From Desulfoscipio geothermicus DSM 3669 (lineage in GTDB: Bacteria; Bacillota; Desulfotomaculia; Desulfotomaculales; Desulfallaceae): a DNA stretch of 64,000 nt. Location of the stretch: the NCBI RefSeq assembly GCF_900115975.1, contig NZ_FOYM01000018.1, positions 17,387 through 81,386 of the forward strand, written 5' to 3'. Below, in pieces: positions 8,544-17,069 of the stretch. A program made the translations under genes and the position numbers. Numbering within the stretch: the first letter of the stretch is position 1; each line of letters starts with the position of its first letter. Under the pieces are notes generated by a model. That model was not told where the DNA came from, searched no databases, and saw only the letters and a list, made by a program, of their open reading frames with translations.

Positions 8544-8602
8544 AAGAACAAGTGTTCTTGAGAAGTGGCTGGCATTCATCCCACGACTTGAAGAAGTCGG
8601 GG
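8544..8602 (-). mobile_element. IS200/IS605-like terminal hairpins
   Basis: Two hairpins sit upstream of the tnpB start: a 7-bp stem AAGAACA/TGTTCTT (8544-8559), and CCCACGACTT/AAGTCGGGG (8580-8602). The second resembles the subterminal hairpins of single-strand-transposing IS605-type elements. Together with the tnpB stub this looks like a collapsed element. Confidence 0.4.
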
Positions 8603-8689
8603 TCTTCTGCCGAGAGATGATAAAATGCAGCAACAAAAAAAGCCCTTTGGTAGAACAAGGGCATATGTCCATTGACACATATAAGACCA

Positions 8690-9025
8690 TCAGTATGATT
8701 CCAGGTTTATGTCTTTAAACGAAAACTTGAAGGGATTAAAATTAGTGTCTATATCGTAGTAGTCAAAGGATTCTACTTTCTTTATATAGCCAACCGTGGC
8801 GTATGTCAGGTGAGTGGCTAAAATCTCAAAAGCTGTTTTGAAAATGTAATTTGATATGATCATGTATAATAGCAGGTTAAACGGCAGAAGGCCTGAAAAC
8901 GCTATGACTACAAATATGACTGTGTCTACCCCCTGGCCCACTATTGTGGACCCGATGGTCCTGGCCGGGCTGAACCAGTATGGCACCAGGATGGGGACCT
9001 CGGACCCGACCGCTGCTGCAGTATA
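8690..9025 (-). pseudogene. C-terminal half of a queuosine-precursor-type transporter (VUT/YhhQ)
   Basis: The minus-strand frame reads PARTIGSTIVGQGVDTVIF, then two hydrophobic segments, then YYDIDTNFNPFKF near the stop at 8690. RTxGSTIVGxGxD is the signature of the DUF165/YhhQ vitamin-uptake family, normally over 200 residues with six membrane helices. The N-terminal half is missing; the frame dissolves near 9025, beside the MITE-like element. Confidence 0.7.
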
Positions 9026-9032
9026 TTACGAG

Positions 9033-9190
9033 CGCTTACTAGTACTACAGCGTAATTTAAAGGTTGGCGGAGCCATGGGGACGGTTCGAGCGTCCCCGAA
9101 GCGAAGGGCCGAAGGGAAGACGATGGAACCGTCCCCATGGCGTAGCGGGCATAACGAAATAAGCAATATTACGCTATAGTGCTAGAAGCG
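9033..9190. mobile_element. MITE-like element with terminal inverted repeats
   Basis: The ends CGCTTACTAGTACTACAGCG and CGCTTCTAGCACTATAGCG (reverse complement of the right end) match over about 25 bases. Inside lies a second palindrome, CCATGGGGACGGTT (9074-9087) with AACCGTCCCCATGG (about 9127-9140). A GAG triplet flanks both ends. At 158 bp with no ORF it fits a miniature element mobilised by another enzyme. Confidence 0.5.
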
Positions 9191-9278
9191 GAGGACACCC
9201 TCGAAGCCAGGTCGGACCCTGGCCGAGGTTCACTTCAATGCCGGCAGGGATGACCGGGCAGAGACTTTGTACCGTTCC

Positions 9279-10298
9279 CTAAACCAGATACTCCACCCGG
9301 GCCTCGGGAAAATGCCGGTTTAGCTCCCCGCGGAAGAAATCATTAATCTCTTCCAATGTTTCCTTGGGATAAATGTACTTTCCGTAGCCGAACTGCCCGT
9401 ATTTAAACTTGCGTTTTGATTCTTCCATGGGCAGGGTGGTGTCCGGGAACACTTCCAGGATGCGCTTTTTAGCGGACTGGGTGAACCGGTGGGATATCAG
9501 CTCAAAGGTAAGGTCTTCCAGATCGGTGGACTTTAACTCCTCCGCCAGGGATCGAATAAGCGAGGCGTAGTCTTCTTTCCATCCCGGGTAAACAAAAATC
9601 GGGGCGATTAAAAATCCCATCGGGTAGCCTGCCGCCGCCACTCGCCGGGCGGCGCTTACCCGCGCTTTGGCCGCCGGGGTGCCCTGCTCATAGGATTTGA
9701 TGATATGGTCCGCGTTGATGCTGAAGCGGAAGCGGGTGTGCCCGTTATGTTTAACATCGAGCAAGGTGTCGATGTCGGTGAACTTGGTGACAAAACGAAA
9801 CCGGCCCAGGGGCTGCCGGCCGAAAAAGGCTACAGCCCGGGCCAGGGAGCCGGTATAGGGCTCCACGGGCACGGGATCGGAGGTGGCTGCCCCTTCAAAA
9901 ACGGTTATTTCCGGGGCCCGTTTTTTTATGTATTCTTCCGCCTGTTGCAGGATTTCTTCAACATTGACGTATATCCGGACGTAAGGCTTTTTGCCCAGGG
10001 TGGTGTTCAGGTAACAGTACTGGCACTGGCCGGTGCAGCTGGTGGCTAGGGGTAGTTGATAATGGGCAGAGGGCTTGCAAGAAGAAAACTGCAGGGTACG
10101 CCGCACCCCCACCACCAGGGTGCGCTTGGCTTCCAGATAGGCCTCACGGAAGGTTTTGCCGGGAATGCCTGTAACCCGGTTATGGCTGCCGATCATGGAT
10201 ACCGGCACTTTTTCCAGTTTAAACTTTTGATATAGTTGCCTGCCCAGAGGGTAATCCAGTGCTTCCTGTTCAAAAAAGACCCGCTTGGGATTAAACAA
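9279..10298 (-). CDS. splB: Spore photoproduct lyase
   Basis: A 339-residue radical-SAM enzyme that reverses the thymine-dimer spore photoproduct during germination. The SAM-cluster motif CTGQCQYC gives Cys88, Cys92 and Cys95. Conserved blocks FEGAATSD (134-141), RFVTKF, TRFRFSINAD and LTFELISHRFT follow in order, and the length is normal. In Bacillus-type enzymes the block reads FEAACTSD with the H-atom-donor Cys; here that position is Ala138, while a Cys occurs at 74 (SSCKPS), a position I recall as the alternative donor in a clostridial enzyme. The TTG at 10298 has GAGGTGATC upstream. Its presence implies sporulation. Confidence 0.93.
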   Translation of the reverse strand: MFNPKRVFFEQEALDYPLGRQLYQKFKLEKVPVSMIGSHNRVTGIPGKTFREAYLEAKRTLVVGVRRTLQFSSCKPSAHYQLPLATSCTGQCQYCYLNTTLGKKPYVRIYVNVEEILQQAEEYIKKRAPEITVFEGAATSDPVPVEPYTGSLARAVAFFGRQPLGRFRFVTKFTDIDTLLDVKHNGHTRFRFSINADHIIKSYEQGTPAAKARVSAARRVAAAGYPMGFLIAPIFVYPGWKEDYASLIRSLAEELKSTDLEDLTFELISHRFTQSAKKRILEVFPDTTLPMEESKRKFKYGQFGYGKYIYPKETLEEINDFFRGELNRHFPEARVEYLV

Positions 10299-10579
10299 TA
10301 AAGATCACCTCGGCATTAGTATGTTAAAAGCGGGCCGGTTTATTACTGCAAGCTGGCAGCAGGTAAAAAAAAAAGCGTTTAAATCGTTCAGGCTCAAATA
10401 TTAATAAAATATTAAAATTATGTACCTTTTTTCGATTATCAGCTTAATTGTTACATTTTATTTAAATTACCGCAATATAATTGCAAATATTTTTCATTAT
10501 TATAGTTACTGTAAACCCCACGTAATAGCGTGGGGTTTGGAGTTTTGGTAAAGTCTATCAAAAAAAACAGGAGGAATAG
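10299..10579. other. AT-rich leader with one hairpin
   Basis: No gene. A hairpin AAACCCCACG/CGTGGGGTTT (10514-10539) stands 40 bases before the peptidase start. It lacks a T-run on the plus strand, so I cannot tell terminator from leader structure. Confidence 0.4.
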
Positions 10580-11896
10580 ATGAAAAACAGGTTAATTACA
10601 GCATTTTTAGTGAGCTTTTCTTTGTTGATAATAATTATTATTAGCTGGTTGATTTATGCCGGCCCCTACAAAAAAATATACATGGTAACTATCGATGATA
10701 ATTTTATAGGATATGTCCAAAGTAAGGATATAGTAAATAAAAAAATAGAAACTATAAAGCTGAAACTTTTGGCAAACGAATTTCAAGAAGTGGCAACAAA
10801 AGAAAAGGTTAACCTTGTCCCGGTTAGGAAATATGGTCAAAAATATCTAACAAATAATGAACTAACTGATGCTTTGGAAAAAAATCTGACTTTCATTGCC
10901 AAAGGAATATCAGTAGATATAAACGACAAGAGCACAGTTATTGTTAAAGACAGGTCCGAGGCAGATTTTATTTTAGATGTCATAAAAAATGAATACACAG
11001 GAACCAATACAGAAAAAATATATTTTCTGGAAAGAGTTAGTTATTCCAGTGGTAAGTTTCCCGTTAATAGTTTTTATGATAAACAAAGAGCTGTAAATTA
11101 CTTTCTTAATAAACAGAAATTGACCACGTATAAGGTCCAACCCGGGGAAACCCTCTGGGATATTGCAGCAAAAAATAATTTGGCAGAAAAAGACCTTTTA
11201 GAAGCCAACCCAACACTAACACCTGAACTGCTGCAGATTGACCAGGAAATATTTTTGCCCCGGAAAAGTATGTTAACGGTTGTAACAACTGAATTAGAAA
11301 CCGACCAAGAAGAAATACCTTTCAAAACGAAGGTTACCTGGAACGATTCAATACCTTATGGCCAATCGAAAGTAATGCAGAACGGTATTGCTGGGTCTAA
11401 ACGGGTTGTTTACAGAAAAATATTACATAACGGTAAAGAAGTCGACAAAGTTAAGCTTTCAGAAGAAATCATAAAACAACCTGCAACCAAAATTATTCAA
11501 AGGGGCGCACAAAGAGCAGCGGTTTCGCGCAGCGGGCGTTTTCTATGGCCCACAAAGGGTTATGTTTCATCCCGCTTAGGACAGCGTTGGGGAAAGATGC
11601 ATGAAGGAATAGATATCGCTGCATCCTACGGCCAAGTTGTTAAAGCGGTTACCGACGGGAAAGTGATTTTTTCTGGTTGGAAAAGCGGCTATGGCCTGGC
11701 TATAGATATCAAACATCCCAACGGACTTGTGACAAGATACGCACATCTTTCGCAAAAAAGTGTTTCCACCGGGCAACAGGTAAAGCAGGGACAAGTTATT
11801 GGTCAAGTAGGGACTACAGGAAAGGTAACAGGGCCAAACCTGCATTTTGAAGTGCGGAAATACGGTAAGGCTGTGGACCCGTTGCAATTCCTATGA
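10580..11896 (+). CDS. Membrane-anchored LysM-G5-M23 peptidase-family protein
   Basis: A 438-residue envelope protein. Residues 5-27 form a single N-terminal membrane anchor. A LysM domain spans about 183-227 (TYKVQPGETLWDIA to IFLPRK), a G5-type domain about 233-310, and an M23 domain about 325-438. The M23 zinc ligands are present as HEGID and the final LHFEV His. The first His of the usual HxH is Asn here (GPNLHFEV), so endopeptidase activity may be weakened or lost. The layout matches Firmicutes cell-wall remodelling or sporulation proteins. It starts the AT-rich island. ATG with GGAGGA. Confidence 0.85.
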   Translation: MKNRLITAFLVSFSLLIIIIISWLIYAGPYKKIYMVTIDDNFIGYVQSKDIVNKKIETIKLKLLANEFQEVATKEKVNLVPVRKYGQKYLTNNELTDALEKNLTFIAKGISVDINDKSTVIVKDRSEADFILDVIKNEYTGTNTEKIYFLERVSYSSGKFPVNSFYDKQRAVNYFLNKQKLTTYKVQPGETLWDIAAKNNLAEKDLLEANPTLTPELLQIDQEIFLPRKSMLTVVTTELETDQEEIPFKTKVTWNDSIPYGQSKVMQNGIAGSKRVVYRKILHNGKEVDKVKLSEEIIKQPATKIIQRGAQRAAVSRSGRFLWPTKGYVSSRLGQRWGKMHEGIDIAASYGQVVKAVTDGKVIFSGWKSGYGLAIDIKHPNGLVTRYAHLSQKSVSTGQQVKQGQVIGQVGTTGKVTGPNLHFEVRKYGKAVDPLQFL

Positions 11897-11977
11897 TAGT
11901 TTATTTTTAAAAATGATACAGGAGCATTTTCTATAAATTAACATATTATGTAAATAAAAGCAGGGGAGGTGTATATA

Positions 11978-12427
11978 ATGGCTGAAAGTTATGCTTATTA
12001 CCCGATTACCCAATATAGCAATGTATTAAGAATTGTTCAAGAATGTGAAGCAGTATGCGAGAATACGTTCACTGCGGTGCTGGGAAGGCAAGATGTCTCT
12101 TCAAGGGTGACACAACTTCAATTATTACGTGATTGCGCAGACATTTGTACTTTAACTGCAAAATATATTGCTCGCTGCAGTATGTTTGCAAGGTCGCTCG
12201 CTGCTTTATGTGCACAAGTTTGTGAAGTTTGCGGAAACCATTGTTTGAGAATGCCTGACCCGGTATCACAACATTGTGGCCGCATTTGCATGGATTGTGC
12301 AAGAGAATGTCGGGCTTATGCAGGGCAAGCTTCATATCCGACTCCAGGATACCAGGGGCCTGGATATAGCTATTCTGAATTTCCTGGTGTTTATTCCCAG
12401 TCGGAAAAGGAAAATGAAAACAAATAA
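11978..12427 (+). CDS. Cys-rich four-helix protein, DUF326/copper-storage type
   Basis: A 149-residue cytosolic protein with no signal peptide. Cysteines fall in CxxxC and CxxC pairs on predicted helices: CEAVC, CADIC, CAQVCEVC, CGRICMDC and CAREC. This pattern is typical of DUF326 proteins and the Csp copper-storage bundles, which bind many Cu(I) ions through Cys thiolates. Residues after about 120 are a Pro/Gly/Tyr-rich tail. ATG at 11978 with GGGGAGGTG upstream. Located in the same island as CsoR and CopA, which supports a copper role, but binding is inferred. Confidence 0.75.
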   Translation: MAESYAYYPITQYSNVLRIVQECEAVCENTFTAVLGRQDVSSRVTQLQLLRDCADICTLTAKYIARCSMFARSLAALCAQVCEVCGNHCLRMPDPVSQHCGRICMDCARECRAYAGQASYPTPGYQGPGYSYSEFPGVYSQSEKENENK

Positions 12428-12477
12428 ATCCAAAATTCTAATAGTATTGTACCATTCATGTAACGTTATAAAAAAAA

Positions 12478-12512
12478 GATAGCCCGGCGGTTATCGCCGG
12501 GCTATCTTTTTT
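12478..12512. terminator. Bidirectional intrinsic terminator
   Basis: GATAGCCCGGCG and CGCCGGGCTATC form a perfect 12-bp stem with A-run left and T-run right. It separates the convergent Cys-rich gene and the secreted acidic gene. Confidence 0.9.
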
Positions 12513-12547
12513 ACTGGCTATTAGATGAGATTTTAATTTAATCTGGG

Positions 12548-13066
12548 TTAGCGGCGCATGCCTCCCATTGCGCTGCTGCCGGATTTGGAATTATTTTTGT
12601 GTACTTCATTCATTTGATCAACCATGTCATTATGTGTCTCAACCATTTGTTTCTGCATGCTGTCGTGTACTTCATTCATTTCTTCTACGTCAATGTTGCC
12701 GTTTTGATGAACATCCTGCATTTGTTTTTCCAAATCAGGGTCATTAACCATTTGAGGGCCCATTACAAAAGTGTTGGAATCAGTGTCTTCATCGTCAGCA
12801 GTTGTTTCTTCTTCAGTGGTAGCTTCATTATCGGTAGTCGCCTCGTTATCGGCAGTTGCCTCATCATCAGCAGTTGCCTTTTCGTCAGTTGCTGCTTCAT
12901 CCTGGGCCGGAGTCGTATCATTTACATCCTGCATAATAGCGTTCATTTCATCCACGGTCATTTGAGCACCGTTGATAGTCGCTGCGTTTGCTATGCCAAC
13001 CAGTGCAACTCCCAAAACCACTACAAACAATGTCAGCATTAATTTGCTTTTTGCGTTCCTTATCAT
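12548..13066 (-). CDS. Secreted acidic, Met/His-rich protein
   Basis: A 172-residue exported protein of unknown function. The signal peptide ends near IANAAT (residue 28). Residues about 55-98 are a low-complexity tract of Asp, Glu, Ala and Thr built on an EATxDN/D unit. The C-terminal third is rich in Met and His (EMNEVHDSM, ETHNDM, QMNEVHKN) and ends SAMGGMRR. The motif FVMGPQM recurs as FNMGPQM in the secreted protein at 24386. Met/His spacing suggests a metal-binding extracytoplasmic protein, perhaps for Cu(I). Confidence 0.7.
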   Translation of the reverse strand: MIRNAKSKLMLTLFVVVLGVALVGIANAATINGAQMTVDEMNAIMQDVNDTTPAQDEAATDEKATADDEATADNEATTDNEATTEEETTADDEDTDSNTFVMGPQMVNDPDLEKQMQDVHQNGNIDVEEMNEVHDSMQKQMVETHNDMVDQMNEVHKNNSKSGSSAMGGMRR

Positions 13067-13330
13067 CGCATTTCCTCCTTAATTATTAAGTTAATTTTAT
13101 TTATGCGGCGCCTTACCGGTGGCCACCTTCTTTTGCCGCCTTCAATCAGTCTTTCGCTATGGTTATATTTTTTTGGTGGGTAGTTTTAAAATTTTTTATA
13201 AAAAAACAAATAAATAACCAAATATTATATAAGCCAAATCTTAAACGTTAACAATCATTTTTGATTGCTTTAAACCTGCAGTAACTGTTTTTGAAAAGTA
13301 TACATTTTGTGACTAAAACGTAATATTTAC
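13067..13330. other. Non-coding stretch
   Basis: AT-rich DNA between divergent genes with no supported reading frame or clear element. It presumably carries the promoter of the secreted acidic gene. Confidence 0.3.
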
Positions 13331-13346
13331 CTTGTATCATTATTGC

Positions 13347-13885
13347 ATGGAGAGTTTTAAAGGACATGATAAAAAGTTTTTCACCGAAATGTATGGTTTT
13401 CCGCTTACGATTTATTTTTTTCCGGATGGTTGGGCTCAAATTACCCGGAATTAAACTTTTTTACTCACGATGCAGGCCACTTATGGTATACTCTTTTTGG
13501 TTTTAAGGGTGACCCTCATACCGCACCTCCCCATTTGTTAAGCAATGTGCTTGTTTTTATAGGAATGTACATGATTTTCAGTGCCTGGAAAGCACTTCAT
13601 AATGCACAAAAGAACCATACTATGGTAACCACCGGGTTATATGCCCATGTGCGCCATCCGCAATATGTTGCGTTTATTATGATTATGTTTGCATTTTTGC
13701 TGCAATGGCCAACTTTATTAACAATCCTTATGTTTCCTGTATTGGTATTTATGTACGTACGACTTGCTCGCCAAGAAGAGCTTGATTCCATTGCCGTATT
13801 TGGTGAACAATACATTTGGTACGCTGAAGAAACACCCGCTTTTATTCCGAGAATCAAACGAATGAAAAAAGTTGAGCATTCGTAA
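13347..13885 (+). pseudogene. Isoprenylcysteine methyltransferase-family membrane protein, frameshifted
   Basis: From 13430 the frame reads GSNYPELNFFTHDAGHLWYT, two or three membrane segments, then the family core GLYAHVRHPQY and a C-terminal EEL...FGEQYIWYAEETPAF. The conserved upstream segment FFTEMYGFPLTIY lies in another frame (13377-13416) and is joined only by a shift in the seven-T run at about 13415-13421. Further upstream WRVLKDMIKSF is in a third frame. So the N-terminal half is broken; the C-terminal methyltransferase-like half may still be made. Confidence 0.65.
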
Positions 13886-13891
13886 TGCCCC

Positions 13892-13962
13892 TACCCCCAA
13901 ATAGTTTATTTTTGTTGGGGGTAACAGAACAAAATTACAGCCCCCTTGCATGAGGGGGCTGT
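13892..13962. terminator. Two terminator hairpins between convergent genes
   Basis: TACCCCCAA/TTGGGGGTA (13892-13922) and AGCCCCCTTGCATGAGGGGGCT (13940-13962) stand between the end of the methyltransferase-family gene and the end of pspA on the other strand. Confidence 0.7.
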
Positions 13963-13996
13963 TCAGTTGATATTGCAAGCTCCTGCCACTTCTATT

Positions 13997-14686
13997 TTAT
14001 AAACTTTCCTTAAGTTTTTTCAGTTCATCTTTAGCTTTAAAAGCTATCTCAGCTTTTAACAGTTCTCTATCAGCTTTATCCTCATTAACTTTATCTGCAA
14101 ATATATTTATTTCTACAAGCTCCTCAATCGCTGTAGTTTTAGCTTTTAACTCTAATGTTTTCTCCTTGACCCTTTCCATGGCGGTGCCTATGTCTGTAAA
14201 ATCCTTGGACAAACCGGTTACAGCTTCATCAATTTTGACTTGAGTCTTAGCTGCTGCATATTGTGCTTTAATAATCTCTTTTTGAGCCCTTAAAAATTCC
14301 AAGTTATTGGTTAATTTGGCTTCTGTAGCTATTAACTGTTCTTTTTCCGCATCAAGTTCTTCAATTTTGAGCTTTATTTCCTCAATTTGCCCTAATAGTT
14401 CGTGCTTTCTCAGTAATAATGATTCTGCTAAATCTTCCTTACCTAATTCGACTAATCGATGCGCTTTTTGTTCAAATTCTTTTACCGATACATTAAGGCG
14501 ATAAATTTGAATTTCCAGTCTTTTTTTTGAAGTTAAAACGGATACGATGCTTCTTTTAATCAATATTAAAAGATCGCTTTGTTTTTTAAAGGAATATTCC
14601 AATGTTTCCATTGGATCCTCCAAACGATCCATTATTTTGGAAAACCGCATTTTAAAAAAGTTTGATAACTTGCTGGATGTGCTCAT
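13997..14686 (-). CDS. pspA: PspA/IM30-family protein (copy 1)
   Basis: A 229-residue coiled-coil protein of the PspA/Vipp1 family, an ESCRT-III-like membrane-stress effector that binds inner-membrane lipids. It starts SNFFKMRFSKIMDRLEDPME, matching the amphipathic helix and the DxxEDP element of the family, followed by long helices (about 25-185) with AQKEIIKAQYAAAKTQ. A paralogue lies at 20341. ATG with AAGGAG eight bases upstream; a small membrane-protein frame ends 20 bases before it, suggesting a two-gene unit. Confidence 0.9.
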   Translation of the reverse strand: MSTSSKLSNFFKMRFSKIMDRLEDPMETLEYSFKKQSDLLILIKRSIVSVLTSKKRLEIQIYRLNVSVKEFEQKAHRLVELGKEDLAESLLLRKHELLGQIEEIKLKIEELDAEKEQLIATEAKLTNNLEFLRAQKEIIKAQYAAAKTQVKIDEAVTGLSKDFTDIGTAMERVKEKTLELKAKTTAIEELVEINIFADKVNEDKADRELLKAEIAFKAKDELKKLKESL

Positions 14687-14706
14687 AACATTTGCTCCTT
14701 CAGAGA

Positions 14707-14907
14707 TTATTGATGGTGTGCATTATGGTCAAAAATATAAGAGAATCCGTTACTTTGTTGTGTATTCTCTTCTTGTTGAGGAATATTTTGTTTGTAATTG
14801 TTATAAGTAAAATTATTGTTCTGATTAATAAAATAAGTTTTTAAAAAAGCTATTAATATAAATATAATGATTAAAAGGACTAACCAATGTACTAACTTTT
14901 TTATAAT
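14707..14907 (-). CDS. Small single-pass membrane protein upstream of pspA, non-canonical start
   Basis: An open frame encodes about 66 residues: KKLVHWLVLLIIIFILIAFL (one membrane helix), then a polar Asn/Gln-rich tail ending FDHNAHHQ-stop, 20 bases before pspA. No ATG, GTG or TTG is in frame. GGGAGGT at 14911-14917 stands five bases before ATT (14907) and eight before ATA (14904), so initiation would use a rare codon as infC does. The membrane-helix pattern and the RBS make a real gene likely. A partner role for PspA is a guess. Confidence 0.5.
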   Translation of the reverse strand: MIKKLVHWLVLLIIIFILIAFLKTYFINQNNNFTYNNYKQNIPQQEENTQQSNGFSYIFDHNAHHQ

Positions 14908-15095
14908 TACTACCTCCCTCGTGCATTAATTTTTTATTTATTTATATCATTTTACTTTTTCGATTTGTTTAAGATTATTTATCGATTTTTTTAAAATGTA
15001 TAAGATAAAAAATTAAAAAAAACTTATTTTTTATGTAAATATTTTGCAATAAATATGCCTTAAAATCAGTATAGACAGCAAAAGGAGGTTATGCA

Positions 15096-15425
15096 TTGGC
15101 AGGTTTACTAGTGAAATTCAGGGAAAGCAGTGTCGGTCAGGGTACAAGCGGTGGTCTTCTAGCCGGGTTATGCTGCATATTGCATGCGGTTGCATTAGCC
15201 ATAGGTTTTAGTGCCGGAGCAACACTTTTTGGGCAATGGATGGTCGAGTATCGTTTATATTTTCTGGCAGCGGGGATGTTTTTTATGGGGTGGACATTTA
15301 TGCGTAGCATAAAAAAACATAACCTTAGCACTAAAAGGGCCATCATCACCCATCTTGCCATTATGCTAGGTACGTTCACCATTGTTTTCACGCTTTTAAA
15401 TATCTACCTGATCCTTGTATCATAA
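15096..15425 (+). CDS. Three-helix MerT-like membrane protein
   Basis: A 109-residue membrane protein with helices at about 18-42, 52-70 and 83-107. The first helix holds GGLLAGLCCILHAVAL. A vicinal Cys-Cys pair in helix one is the hallmark of MerT-type mercuric-ion transporters and related metal permeases. It lacks the further Cys pair of typical MerT, so the substrate is unsure; copper or mercury is plausible from the context. TTG start seven bases after AGGAGG (an ATG in between is out of frame and stops early). Confidence 0.65.
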   Translation: MAGLLVKFRESSVGQGTSGGLLAGLCCILHAVALAIGFSAGATLFGQWMVEYRLYFLAAGMFFMGWTFMRSIKKHNLSTKRAIITHLAIMLGTFTIVFTLLNIYLILVS

Positions 15426-15432
15426 GAACAGG

Positions 15433-15532
15433 CGCGATAAAAAAAGGCACTGGCGAAAAAGGGGACTGGCTTTTTTTTCTCTTTTTGAAAAAATTGCCTG
15501 TCCTTTTTTTTGCCTGTCCCCTTTTTGTTTTT
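15433..15532. repeat. REP-like palindrome, GGGGACTGGC family
   Basis: AAAAAGGGGACTGGC (15456-15470) faces GCCTGTCCCCTTTTT (about 15512-15526), with partial inner copies. It fills the gap between two convergent genes and belongs with 42361-42537, 47417-47545, 50095-50150 and 61856-61892. Confidence 0.7.
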
Positions 15533-16999
15533 TTACTTTCGCTGGTTATTTGGGATGGAGATAGTAAAAGTAGTTCCTCTTCCTACCCGGGATTGAACAT
15601 TTATCATGCCTCCGTGAGCTTCAACGATACCTTTAACGATTGCCAATCCCAGCCCTGTGCCGTTACTGGCATCATGTCTGTTTGTGCTTCTTTTCCGGGA
15701 TTTGTCCGTTTTATAAAATCGTTCAAATATAAATGGTAATTCTTCCTTTGGTATGCCCGGACCGGTATCGCTTACCGAAATATGCAAACAGCCTGCTCCC
15801 GAACCGGCCGTAACCATTATTACATCCCCGGGAGCAGAGACATTAATTGCGTTAGCTATCAGATTGATTAATACCTGTTCCAATCGGTCGGCATTACCCA
15901 TGATAGGCTCGAGATTAGCAGCAAAACTGGTTTTAATTTGTATTTTATTTTTCTTAACAGATGGCTCAAATTTTTTAACTACCTTTTCAACTGTTGTCTT
16001 AATATCTACAAAATCCTTTGTAAAGTCATGTTGTCCCGACTCTAAACGTTTTAGGTCCAGCAGGTCCAAAACAAGGCGATTAAGGCGCTTTAATTCATCT
16101 TGGATGTTATTTAAATAAAAATTTTGTTCTTGGGGATCATCTGCTATTCCATCTACCAGCGCTTCCGTGTAACCCTGCATGATTGTGAGAGGCGTACGCA
16201 ATTCATGGGCAACATTGGCCACAAATTCGCGTCGTGTGCTGTCTATCTTTTCCAGCGCGGTTATCTTTTCTTCCAGTTTTAAAGCCAAAGTGTTTAAAGA
16301 ATTCGCCAATAAACCTACTTCATCATTGGATATTTTATGCACCCGACGCCTGTAATCTCCATGTGCCATTGCCTGCGCTACTTTATTCATTTCCAGCAAC
16401 GGGTTGGAAAAACGCCGTGATAGTAAAAAGCTTAATATGGTTGCAATAAATATACCTTCCAGCCCCACATTTAAAGTGACCTGCTTCAGGTCGTTTATCC
16501 GATTGCTTATAGGAGCGACCGGGGCATGGAGCATTATTATTTTTTCTACTTTGTCACCCGACATAACAGGTACACCGGCTGATATTACTTCCAAATCTAA
16601 AATCTTACCCGGACCCAGGTGTACAATGGGCTTTCCCGCAAATAAACTTTTTACTTCACTATCAACAAGCGGGTCATGGTGAATCAGTTTTGGATCATTT
16701 CCGGAGTAATTATCATGAAGATTTTGGCATTGTTCCAGAAATTCTTCTTTATCCATAAGCATAATAACTGCATTTAAGACTTTCGCAGAAGTGCGAAGTA
16801 TTTGTTCCTGTTGTTCTTTGCTCTGTTCCTTTTCCAGCAAAGCTGAAATCCTATAACCTTCCCTTACAAGTTCATCACCTTGCTGCTGAAAATACCTTCT
16901 GGTTTGAATATTTGTATGGACAAACCAAGCCAATGTCAGGACCAGCAGTACCAGTGCTATCATATAAAGCCAAAGTTTAAAAACAATACTGTTGCGCAA
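15533..16999 (-). CDS. Sensor histidine kinase
   Basis: A 488-residue membrane kinase. Helices at about 9-27 and 180-195 flank an extracytoplasmic sensor domain. A HAMP domain follows (about 197-250), then HisKA with the phospho-acceptor His in NVAHELRTPLT near 275, and an HATPase domain with N box NLIANAIN, G1 DTGPGIP and G2 GTGLGLAI. The architecture is ResE/BaeS-like. It is divergent from the response regulator at 17582, which is its likely partner. The signal is unknown; neighbours suggest metal or envelope stress. Confidence 0.9.
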   Translation of the reverse strand: MRNSIVFKLWLYMIALVLLVLTLAWFVHTNIQTRRYFQQQGDELVREGYRISALLEKEQSKEQQEQILRTSAKVLNAVIMLMDKEEFLEQCQNLHDNYSGNDPKLIHHDPLVDSEVKSLFAGKPIVHLGPGKILDLEVISAGVPVMSGDKVEKIIMLHAPVAPISNRINDLKQVTLNVGLEGIFIATILSFLLSRRFSNPLLEMNKVAQAMAHGDYRRRVHKISNDEVGLLANSLNTLALKLEEKITALEKIDSTRREFVANVAHELRTPLTIMQGYTEALVDGIADDPQEQNFYLNNIQDELKRLNRLVLDLLDLKRLESGQHDFTKDFVDIKTTVEKVVKKFEPSVKKNKIQIKTSFAANLEPIMGNADRLEQVLINLIANAINVSAPGDVIMVTAGSGAGCLHISVSDTGPGIPKEELPFIFERFYKTDKSRKRSTNRHDASNGTGLGLAIVKGIVEAHGGMINVQSRVGRGTTFTISIPNNQRK

Positions 17000-17069
17000 A
17001 TTATTTACCCCCGCAATAAAATAATAATTTTTAAAAGGGAAACAATGGCCGGAAATTTAATTAAAACTA

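Noticed and set aside
9191..9278. Plus-strand frame resembling a TPR fragment (AEVHFNAGRDDRAETLYR)
   Set aside because: Too short, without start, and it overlaps the end of splB; at most a relic.
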